Below, one piece after another: positions 1 to 4,203 of a DNA stretch of 7,324 bases. The translations under genes were made by a program, and so were the position numbers. Numbering within the stretch: position 1 is the stretch's first letter; every line of letters starts with the position of its first letter. Under the pieces are notes generated by a model. It had not been told where the DNA came from. It made no database searches and was given only the letters and a program-made list of their open reading frames with translations. The stretch comes from Duodenibacillus sp964509205 (lineage in GTDB: Bacteria; Pseudomonadota; Gammaproteobacteria; Burkholderiales; Burkholderiaceae_F), in contig CAZDVW010000038.1 in assembly GCA_964509205.1 (NCBI GenBank), positions 1 to 7,324 of the forward strand, written 5' to 3'.

Positions 1-1
1 G

Positions 2-238
2 TATAATATGACACAAAAGGAAGTATCTGAGCAGACAGGAATAAATATTATAACAATACGGAAGTTTGAGAACGGACAGTTGTATAATATAACACTACAG
101 ACATTCTTGCGGCTGCTCAAGGTCCTTGATAGAATGGAATATATTGACCAGCTTTTACCTGAAATACCGATGTCCGCGTACATGTATGATAAAATGACAA
201 GTAATAAGCCAAGAAGAGCAAGAAAGGTTAAACAATAA
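2..238 (+). CDS. XRE-family helix-turn-helix regulator, HipB-like (5' end outside window)
   Basis: The frame is open to the left edge, and the first in-window ATG (position 8) falls inside the helix-turn-helix: TQKEVSEQTGIN is helix 2 plus the turn, and TIRKFENGQ the recognition helix and following turn. Members normally have 15-30 residues before this point, so the true start is probably outside. After the HTH comes a segment LLKVLDRMEYIDQLLPEIP and a basic tail (KPRRARKVKQ), an arrangement typical of HipB-like antitoxins paired with a HipA kinase. Family knowledge: such proteins bind operator DNA as dimers and repress their own operon. No hipA follows; the next gene, 145 bases on, is mazE with its own promoter. 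The partner may be lost, lie upstream, or never have existed. The HTH call is firm, the HipB link tentative. Confidence 0.7.
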   Translation, partial: YNMTQKEVSEQTGINIITIRKFENGQLYNITLQTFLRLLKVLDRMEYIDQLLPEIPMSAYMYDKMTSNKPRRARKVKQ

Positions 239-260
239 GCTAAATGTAATGTTATGAGAT

Positions 261-278
261 GAGCTTGTAGGTAAGCTC
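261..278 (+). other. Small hairpin after the XRE gene
   Basis: GAGCTT (261-266) and AAGCTC (273-278) are perfect complements around a 6-base loop, 22 bases after the XRE stop codon. No T-run follows, so it is at best a weak terminator or transcript-stabilising hairpin. Confidence 0.25.
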
Positions 279-319
279 TATTAGGACGCATATAAAAAAT
301 TGGAAAAGTTGGTTTTTCT

Positions 320-350
320 TTTGGCAATGTTATAACTTTACCTATATTTG
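320..350 (+). promoter_or_regulatory. Bacteroidetes-type promoter of mazEF
   Basis: TTTG at 320-323 (-33 element) is followed after exactly 19 bases by TATATTTG at 343-350, a full match to the -7 consensus TAnnTTTG of Bacteroides primary-sigma promoters. Transcription would start near 355-358, leaving a leader of about 27 bases before the mazE ATG at 384. No Shine-Dalgarno is visible, which is normal for this phylum. Confidence 0.7.
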
Positions 351-383
351 TATCGTGATAATCAATTATAAAGTTATAACATT
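326..383. promoter_or_regulatory. 15-bp inverted repeat enclosing the mazEF -7 box (probable autoregulatory operator)
   Basis: AATGTTATAACTTTA (326-340) and TAAAGTTATAACATT (369-383) are perfect reverse complements separated by 28 bases. The left arm fills the spacer between the -33 and -7 boxes; the right arm covers the leader and touches the ATG at 384. The start site lies between the arms, so the repeat cannot fold in the mRNA and is more likely a DNA site. MazE proteins, alone or with MazF, are known to repress their own promoters through palindromes, so this is inferred to be the MazE/MazEF operator. Confidence 0.6.
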
Positions 384-632
384 ATGGTAACGAATATTAT
401 TCAGATTGGAAACAGCAAGGGGATAATACTTCCTTCCGAAGTATTGAAACAATTGCATTTGTCCTTGAAATCGGCTGTGAGCGTTTCCTTGGACGGAAAC
501 AACATTGTGATAAAGGCACAACCACGACAGGGATGGGCTGAAGCTGCCAAACGTGCCCATGATAATAGGGATGATGAGTTGCTTATCCCAGATGTGTTTG
601 AGGATGAAAAGTTTGAGGATTGGACATGGTAG
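384..632 (+). CDS. mazE: MazE-like antitoxin (AbrB/SpoVT fold), type II toxin-antitoxin
   Basis: This 82-residue protein has the size and layout of a MazE antitoxin. Residues 1-47 form a swapped-hairpin AbrB/MazE DNA-binding domain, with the hallmark string IIQIGNSKGIILPSEVLKQL (a GNS-x-G-IxLP-type motif), followed by a strand ending VIKAQP. The C-terminal 30 residues are acidic and tryptophan-containing (DDELLIPDVFEDEKFEDWTW), the part which in this family is disordered and threads along MazF to block its active site. It is expected to form a dimer, bind the operator around its promoter and neutralise the toxin. Its last bases overlap the mazF start, so the two are translationally coupled. 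The ATG at 384 is favoured because it directly follows the promoter and operator. Confidence 0.88.
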   Translation: MVTNIIQIGNSKGIILPSEVLKQLHLSLKSAVSVSLDGNNIVIKAQPRQGWAEAAKRAHDNRDDELLIPDVFEDEKFEDWTW

Positions 633-946
633 AACAGTATGAAGTGTATTGGGTAGAGTTAAACCCTACCCGTGGTGGTGAAATGGCAAAGACACGGCCA
701 TGTGTTGTTGTCTCTCCTTCAGATTTGAATATGTACCTGACAACAGTAGTCATTGTTCCGATAAACTCCACTATAAGGAACTATCCTTACCGGGTTCTGT
801 GTTCTGTTGCCGGGCGTGAGGGAGAGATAGCCACTGATCAAATTCGCACGGTGGATAAAAGCCGACTGAAAAGCAAGATTGGAGATTTGAATTTCAGTGA
901 GATAAAAAAGTTGTGTGAAGTGTTTCAGCAAATGTTCTGTGAATAA
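626..946 (+). CDS. mazF: MazF/PemK-family mRNA endoribonuclease toxin
   Basis: This 106-residue protein matches the MazF/PemK family along its whole length. The diagnostic block VYWVELNPTRGGEMAKTRPC (residues 7-26) is followed by VVVSP, then VVIVPINSTIRNYP (41-54) and the late motif ATDQIRTVDKSRL. R24 corresponds to the catalytic Arg of E. coli MazF (R29). By my alignment the site of E. coli T52 is Asn here (N47), within PINST. MazF toxins cut single-stranded RNA at short motifs and arrest translation; the cleavage motif cannot be read from sequence. I place the start at ATG 626, overlapping the mazE stop by 7 bases with GAGG at 615-618 upstream, rather than at the in-frame TTG at 620. The gene appears intact. 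Confidence 0.88.
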   Translation: MVEQYEVYWVELNPTRGGEMAKTRPCVVVSPSDLNMYLTTVVIVPINSTIRNYPYRVLCSVAGREGEIATDQIRTVDKSRLKSKIGDLNFSEIKKLCEVFQQMFCE

Positions 947-1040
947 AGAAAACCAAGATTTGGTATTATGGAATTGCTAATTCCCAAGGTGCGCAACTGT
1001 AAACTTGGGCTATGATGATTGGCAATAAAACAAACTTTTG
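947..1040. other. Spacer after mazF with small inverted repeats
   Basis: Three short inverted repeats follow mazF: ACCAA/TTGGT (952-956, 960-964), GGAATT/AATTCC (970-975, 979-984) and CCCAAG/CTTGGG (983-988, 1004-1009). None is followed by a clear T-run, so none is a convincing terminator. No coding signal is seen. Confidence 0.3.
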
Positions 1041-1100
1041 AGTCTGTAAACTAAAGTGTGTCAAGTAAAGAATTTATTAACTTTACAGACACATTTTTTT

Positions 1101-1289
1101 ATGAGCAACACATTTGATTTCGAGGCATTCAAAGCCCAAGCAATTGAACAACTGAAAGCAGGAGTTCCTCTTTCAGGAAAAGACGGAGTCCTGGCTCCAC
1201 TTTTAGAGAATCTATTAAACAGTGCCCTGGCAGGAGAGATGGCTTTGACTGAATGTATCCGTATCAGTCCAAAATCAAATTCGCCCTGA
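1101..1289 (+). pseudogene. IS256-family transposase, N-terminal fragment
   Basis: The frame from ATG 1101 encodes 62 residues. The first 48 (FDFEAFKAQAIEQLKAGVPL, then GKDGVLAPLLENLLNSALAGEM) match the N-terminus of Bacteroidetes IS256 (mutator-type) transposases, where a continuation such as ..GEMDAHL.. would be expected. Instead the frame goes to ALTECIRISPKSNSP and stops, so the homology ends around 1240-1245. The full protein is about 400 residues with a DDE catalytic triad, all of which is missing here. I infer an internal deletion or recombination that kept only the left end. An upstream ATG at 1056 lies in the terminal repeat and is not a credible start. Confidence 0.65.
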
Positions 1290-1393
1290 AAAAACACCTC
1301 CTGCAAAAAGAAAATGAAACGGGTAGATTCATAGCCCTAAATAGACTTATTGACAATATCCTTTCAGAATGGATTAGACAAAATACAGATTAA
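1253..1393 (+). pseudogene. Unrecognised 46-codon open frame, possible gene tail
   Basis: In a different frame from the transposase fragment, an open stretch starts at ATG 1253 (MYPYQSKIKFALKKHLLQKE) and continues through a helical, charged segment (TGRFIALNRLIDNILSEWIR) to a TAA at 1391-1393, inside the following hairpin. It has the feel of a protein C-terminus: regular amphipathic helix pattern, natural end at a terminator. I do not recognise it. It could be the 3' end of a gene fused to the IS fragment by a deletion, or a chance open frame. Confidence 0.3.
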
Positions 1394-1415
1394 GGGTGCC
1401 AAATGCACCCTTAAT
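1389..1415. terminator. Hairpin between convergent genes, probable bidirectional terminator
   Basis: ATTAAGGGTGC (1389-1399) and GCACCCTTAAT (1405-1415) are an 11-bp perfect stem with a 5-base loop (CAAAT). It lies just where the plus-strand frame ends and 23 bases before the end of the minus-strand AbiEii-like gene. The flanks are only modestly T-rich on either strand, but stem strength and position between convergent units support a terminator role. Confidence 0.6.
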
Positions 1416-1437
1416 TCAACTCTTGAAAAGAATATAA

Positions 1438-2496
1438 TTACTCTGCTGTTGCTCTTGGAGGAACTTTCCGGAATCGATCCTGCAACGCTTCAAGGAACTT
1501 AAGCAAATCTACAAACTCCAGAGCCGCTCCATAGATAAAGCTGGAACGCATATCGTTGTAATCCGACTCATATTTCTGGACAAGTTCTTCACTTGGAACA
1601 ATTGTAATGGATGCTGGCAGTTCTTTATCATAATCCACATATCCGACATGATAGAATTTCTTTCGATGCTCTACAATGTCATAATAAAGATTAGAGTCAT
1701 TCAATGCCTTATCCATATAATCGGTGTGTGATAACTTTTCCAAATCATAGAAATGGCGAGACATGCGATATGTCCTTGGTTCTTTCTTTTGATATTCCTC
1801 ACAAAGCAAAAAAGCCTTCTCTAAGAATGTCCTTGCAGGACTCACGGTTTTGATGGCCTGGACAATATCAGAATCAACTTCTTCATCCTTGTAGACCTGT
1901 TCAACCAATGAAGACATGCGTTTCATTTCGTATGGCTCAGCCATAGAAAGGACACTGATTTCAATCTTTACAGTCGGTTCTGCATAGGGAGCATCGCTAT
2001 TGTAGAGTGATGGATATTGAACAAAAATCACAGATGGGTCTTTGTCGTGATCTACCTTCTTTAATTCACCATTTTCATCAACGACTTCATTCTCTGCAAG
2101 TACAATCACATCCAAACCTAATTTCGCCAGTTGCTCTTTTAAGTCATCTTTAAATTCACCGAAAAGATAATCTTGAGCTTTTTCTCTGAACTTGTGGATT
2201 TGGGTGTTGCTGGTGCAGCTGGCACACGACAAATTCATTTCATTTAAGAAGAAGCCACGCCCGAGCGCCAAATCAATATCCTCACTGAAACGGTCTATAA
2301 TATCCCAACCTTTACTCAAACTTGTACCGCCTTTGAAAAGTAGATACTCGGAAGCTTTTGTGTGGAACAGGGCGTACAATATGGCTGTTACCCACCAATC
2401 TTTCTCCGCTGCAGCTTCATCAATATTCTTTGCCTCCACAACGCCCTGTATCATAGCCTTGCGTTCATCTATCGAAAAGTCTATCCATTTACTCAT
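1438..2496 (-). CDS. AbiEii/AbiGii-type nucleotidyltransferase toxin (type IV TA / abortive infection)
   Basis: This 352-residue protein belongs to the AbiEii/AbiGii toxin family, DNA polymerase-beta-like nucleotidyltransferases. The signature is plain: FKGGTSLSKGW (54-64) carries the GG..S motif, RFSEDIDLAL (69-78) carries the two metal-binding Asp residues D73 and D75, and VKIEIS supplies a likely third acidic residue (E179). Downstream, ARTFLEKAFLL (221-231) and SRHFYDLEKL (246-255) are conserved C-terminal blocks of the family. Family knowledge: AbiEii-like enzymes use NTPs, and studied homologues (MenT) add nucleotides to tRNA and stop translation. Here it should act as the growth-arresting effector of an anti-phage system. 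Its start overlaps the antitoxin stop by 8 bases (ATGAGTAA), so expression is coupled. Length and motifs look complete. Confidence 0.88.
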   Translation of the reverse strand: MSKWIDFSIDERKAMIQGVVEAKNIDEAAAEKDWWVTAILYALFHTKASEYLLFKGGTSLSKGWDIIDRFSEDIDLALGRGFFLNEMNLSCASCTSNTQIHKFREKAQDYLFGEFKDDLKEQLAKLGLDVIVLAENEVVDENGELKKVDHDKDPSVIFVQYPSLYNSDAPYAEPTVKIEISVLSMAEPYEMKRMSSLVEQVYKDEEVDSDIVQAIKTVSPARTFLEKAFLLCEEYQKKEPRTYRMSRHFYDLEKLSHTDYMDKALNDSNLYYDIVEHRKKFYHVGYVDYDKELPASITIVPSEELVQKYESDYNDMRSSFIYGAALEFVDLLKFLEALQDRFRKVPPRATAE

Positions 2497-3103
2497 TGTC
2501 AGTATTCGCTTTGAGGTTTCTTTTAATAATCTGTCTTACCCATACCGGTGCCAATAACAGATCGTGTTCAATTGTTTCTGTTTCAGGTGTTGCAGATAAT
2601 AGTTGAGCAACTCTTTTTTCCATGCTCTCTGTTATATTATCCTCTCCAATGCTACGAAGGGCCTGTACCAATTCAGGCATAAGTTTTCCTTTATATGCGA
2701 ATTTCTTAGGAGAGCCATGTGTTAAAGTCACAGTTCTATTTCCTAATTTCAGTTTTCTTGAGGAGCCTGATGTAAGGAACGAAGCATTCATTGGTACTTG
2801 TGAGGAAAAACCAAGTCTATTGGCGGCGGTATCACCTGTTGGAAAAATCTTGGCTTTATCTCTTTTGGCAATCTCCGTCACTAATTCAAAAACAGAAGGA
2901 AATACCACTCCAAATCGTGTTTTTTTAGCCTTAACATATACGCCTTTGGCTATTCGTGTAATCAAACCTTCTTTCTCAAATTGAGCAAGAAGTTTGGTTA
3001 CATATTCCACATCAAATTGATGGAATGTAGACACAAAAAATACCTCGCTATATCTTGCGTAGGTTATCTTTGCTCTAACTTTATGTTCCACAGTCTTTTG
3101 CAT
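2489..3103 (-). CDS. AbiEi-like antitoxin / transcriptional regulator (DUF6088 type)
   Basis: The 204-residue product lies directly upstream of the AbiEii-like toxin and matches AbiEi-type antitoxins of the DUF6088 group. Residues 8-58 form a winged helix ending in GLITRIAKGVYVK, the usual wing motif. It is followed by IFPTGDTAANRLGFSSQVP (86-104) and FLTSGSSRKLKL (109-120), characteristic of the C-terminal antitoxin domain. In studied AbiE systems the antitoxin does not bind the toxin stably (type IV) and represses its own promoter by binding inverted repeats; here two palindromes lie at the promoter. The ATG at 3103 gives a short leader of about 44 bases from the predicted start site; there is no Shine-Dalgarno, as is normal for the phylum. 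It is encoded 121 bases after the Rep-like gene, on the same strand. Confidence 0.82.
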   Translation of the reverse strand: MQKTVEHKVRAKITYARYSEVFFVSTFHQFDVEYVTKLLAQFEKEGLITRIAKGVYVKAKKTRFGVVFPSVFELVTEIAKRDKAKIFPTGDTAANRLGFSSQVPMNASFLTSGSSRKLKLGNRTVTLTHGSPKKFAYKGKLMPELVQALRSIGEDNITESMEKRVAQLLSATPETETIEHDLLLAPVWVRQIIKRNLKANTDNE

Positions 3104-3124
3104 ACGATTTTTAACCTATTTTAA

Positions 3125-3183
3125 GTCGGAATAATTGCAGATTTTTCCGACCGTAAAGGTATGAAAATATTGGAAACTTCCAA
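3125..3183. promoter_or_regulatory. Two palindromes over the abiE-like promoter (candidate AbiEi operators)
   Basis: TTGGAA-AC-TTCCAA (3170-3183) overlaps the -33 element, and GTCGGAA (3125-3131) with TTCCGAC (3145-3151) brackets the predicted transcription start. Two inverted repeats flanking the promoter recall the paired operator repeats reported for AbiEi in the streptococcal AbiE system, although the sequences here are different and shorter. Autoregulation by the downstream antitoxin is inferred. Confidence 0.45.
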
Positions 3184-3184
3184 A
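3154..3184 (-). promoter_or_regulatory. Promoter of the abiE-like operon
   Basis: On the minus strand TTTG (3184-3181) is followed after 19 bases by TACCTTTA (3161-3154), matching TAnnTTTG at all but the last base. The predicted start near 3147 gives a leader of about 44 bases. Spacing and orientation fit the Bacteroidetes consensus well. Confidence 0.55.
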
Positions 3185-3224
3185 AGTCAAATGAATATAT
3201 TTTTCTTTTTAGCTCTTTTCATAA

Positions 3225-3782
3225 TCATTCGTTAATCTTATCGTTGATATACCCGGTTATGCAGCTGTATAGCCGGAAATAATCGTCGGAGCCTTCATAT
3301 GCTGCCGCATGCCTGTAATAATTCTCAAAAAGATAGGCATGGGATGCCAGCAACTCCTGCAGCAGCCCTTTCAATGCATATTCAGCCTCATTTTTAATCT
3401 CCTTATTCTCTATATAAATTCCAAGGAATACAATCTTATCAACAACCTTCTGCGCATTTGCCAGCGTCATCTTAGGCAATAGTTGCTGCATATGACTATC
3501 CTCCATACGAAGATGCACATAACACATATTAGCAATATTCATCTTAATCTTATCAAGTCGGTCCTGTTCAGCTTTAGATATAGCTGACTTAATAACCTTA
3601 AATGCCAGTTTGTAAGGTTCGTCATCACCCGGTGTTGCATACTTTTCGGCCACCTCAAACCAACAATCAGCATTTTCATGCAATTCCTCATAGGTTGGTT
3701 TGATAACCCTCTTATACAAATCTTTATACTTTTCATATTTCTTTTCAATCATAAATAGCTTCTTGAATTCGCTAATGGTCAT
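3225..3782 (-). CDS. Rep_3/RepB-like winged-helix protein, possibly a truncated replication initiator
   Basis: From ATG 3782 the protein has 185 residues. Residues 1-45 (MTISEFKKLF, then IEKKYEKYKDLYKRVIKPTY and EELHENADCWFEV) resemble the second winged helix of Rep_3/RepB plasmid initiators, whose pattern is LRELLGI..KY..Y.DFKKRVL.PAIKEINE.TD. The usual first winged helix is missing. The remaining 140 or so residues are mostly helical and unrecognised. The start is set by a very strong ribosome site, AAAGGAGGG (3797-3789), 7 bases from the ATG; an in-frame ATG at 3821 falls inside the tRNA fragment and is rejected. Strong Shine-Dalgarno sequences are unusual in Bacteroidetes, hinting at a Firmicutes source. 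It is the outermost gene of the inferred element and points inward. It may be a working single-domain DNA-binding protein or a remnant of an initiator. Confidence 0.5.
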   Translation of the reverse strand: MTISEFKKLFMIEKKYEKYKDLYKRVIKPTYEELHENADCWFEVAEKYATPGDDEPYKLAFKVIKSAISKAEQDRLDKIKMNIANMCYVHLRMEDSHMQQLLPKMTLANAQKVVDKIVFLGIYIENKEIKNEAEYALKGLLQELLASHAYLFENYYRHAAAYEGSDDYFRLYSCITGYINDKINE

Positions 3783-3788
3783 CTCAAA

Positions 3789-3797
3789 CCCTCCTTT
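3789..3797 (-). promoter_or_regulatory. Strong Shine-Dalgarno of the Rep-like gene
   Basis: AAAGGAGGG on the minus strand contains full AGGAGG, 7 bases before ATG 3782. It decides the start in favour of 3782 over the upstream in-frame ATG at 3821. No other gene in the window has such a site. Confidence 0.75.
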
Positions 3798-3804
3798 CTG
3801 GGCC

Positions 3805-3822
3805 CATGACGATATAATCATG
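3805..3822. other. Probable integrase core site (anticodon stem-loop) of attR
   Basis: CATGA (3805-3809) and TCATG (3818-3822) are inverted around the 8 bases CGATATAA. The right arm and AA are proper tRNA anticodon-stem and loop sequence; the left part does not give a normal 7-base anticodon loop (A instead of the invariant U33, one base too many). Tyrosine recombinases that use tRNA genes often cross over in the anticodon loop, with the stem arms as inverted core-binding sites, so this is the likely crossover point. Confidence 0.45.
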
Positions 3823-3852
3823 AGGTCCCCAGTTCAATCCTGGGTCGCGCTA
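3813..3852 (+). pseudogene. tRNA 3' half (attR remnant of a tRNA gene)
   Basis: The order of parts is that of a tRNA 3' half. TCATG (3818-3822) is the 3' anticodon-stem strand and 3823-3827 (AGGTC) the variable loop. The T arm has stem CCCAG (3828-3832), loop TTCAATC (3833-3839) and stem CTGGG (3840-3844). TCGCGCT (3845-3851) is the acceptor strand and A3852 the discriminator; no CCA is encoded. The 5' acceptor strand that would pair, AGCGCGA, is not found within about 90 bases to the left, and there is no D arm. A strong terminator follows. I infer that an element integrated from the left, displacing this native 3' end; the intact tRNA copy would lie at the element's other end. The amino acid cannot be assigned safely. 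Confidence 0.7.
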
Positions 3853-3864
3853 CAACTAAAAATC

Positions 3865-3898
3865 AAGCACTTACAATTCTTACCGTGAGTGCTTTTTT
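3865..3898 (+). terminator. Rho-independent terminator of the tRNA
   Basis: AAGCACTTAC (3865-3874) pairs with GTGAGTGCTT (3885-3894), 10 bp with one G-U pair and a 10-base loop, followed by a T-run to 3898. It starts 12 bases after the tRNA 3' end. The opposite strand also has a T-rich tail after the stem, so it may act in both directions and shield the Rep-like gene from outside transcription. Confidence 0.8.
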
Positions 3899-4203
3899 GT
3901 TTATACATGCTTCGCCGGACAAAATTGGGCTCCCCCCGAAAGATATTTTGTGCACAAAGATAAGTCCGGACTAAAACTGTTTTGGCAAACGTTTAATAGC
4001 TGCTATAAAGTCGGAAGTTGGGAATTTCCCAATGAAAATGCCATAAAAGAGTATCATTGCAAAATTTAAAATAATTACACGCCAAATTTCCAATCAAAAC
4101 AAAGCCAAATTTCCAAACATAAATTCGCTACTTTTCCAAAAAATCTTCAAGAACAAATTGAATTACAAAGAAATATACTATCCTTACACCCAAATACAAT
4201 TCT
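3899..4203. promoter_or_regulatory. Palindrome-rich non-coding region upstream of the ATPase gene
   Basis: No gene is seen. The region holds several perfect palindromes: TTTGTGCACAAA (3947-3958), AGTCCGGACT (3963-3972) and TTGGGAA-T-TTCCCAA (4018-4032), plus the iteron-like array listed separately. On the minus strand TATCTTTG (3962-3955) is an exact -7 box facing left, but its nearest TTTG (3989-3986) is 23 bases away, longer than usual. For the rightward ATPase gene the best guess is ATTG (4157-4160) with TATCCTTA (4179-4186), a weak match. Confidence 0.4.
4081..4149 (+). repeat. Iteron-like tandem repeat, three 23-bp units
   Basis: GCCAAATTTCCAA occurs at 4081-4093 and exactly again at 4104-4116; a degenerate third unit (GCTACTTTTCCAA) begins at 4127. 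TTTCCAA thus recurs at 4087, 4110 and 4133, a strict 23-base period. A further 10/13 match, GCAAAATTTAAAA, lies at 4059-4071. The rest of each unit is A-rich and less conserved. Such spacing fits protein-binding sites on one face of the helix: either iterons or an array of regulator sites for the ATPase gene. Confidence 0.55.

Larger units (their letters stand above)
1041..1393 (+). mobile_element. Remnant of an IS256-family insertion sequence (left end only)
   Basis: The stretch opens with AGTCTGTAAACTAAAGTGTG and TCAAG, resembling the start of IS256-family terminal repeats (pattern GTCYGTA...GTGTNAA). A sub-terminal inverted repeat is present: GTCTGTAAA (1042-1050) and TTTACAGAC (1082-1090), with TGTGTC (1057-1062) against GACACA (1088-1093). 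The transposase start follows at 1101 but the coding match fades near 1240. No full-length transposase or matching right terminal repeat is seen before 1438, so the element is an immobile fragment. Whether 1245-1393 belongs to the IS or to DNA fused at the deletion point is unclear. Confidence 0.6.

Noticed and set aside
620..625. TTG at 620 as the mazF start
   Set aside because: The ATG at 626 gives the normal MazF N-terminus, has GAGG 7 bases upstream and the usual small overlap with the mazE stop.
1300..1437. Right terminal repeat of the IS256-like element
   Set aside because: TTAGACAAAATACAGATT (1374-1391) vaguely resembles the inverse of the left end, but too many positions differ to claim it.
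2192..2557. Plus-strand open frame of 121 codons
   Set aside because: It lies antisense to the AbiEii/AbiEi-like genes, which have clear family motifs; it has none.
2622..2984. Plus-strand open frame of 120 codons
   Set aside because: Antisense shadow of the AbiEi-like gene without recognisable motifs.
3783..3852. Complete tRNA gene
   Set aside because: The T arm and acceptor 3' strand are good, but no D arm and no complementary 5' acceptor strand exist upstream, and the anticodon loop is abnormal.
4059..4149. Short CRISPR array
   Set aside because: The repeated part is only about 13 bases with a 23-base period; there is no room for spacers and no cas gene.
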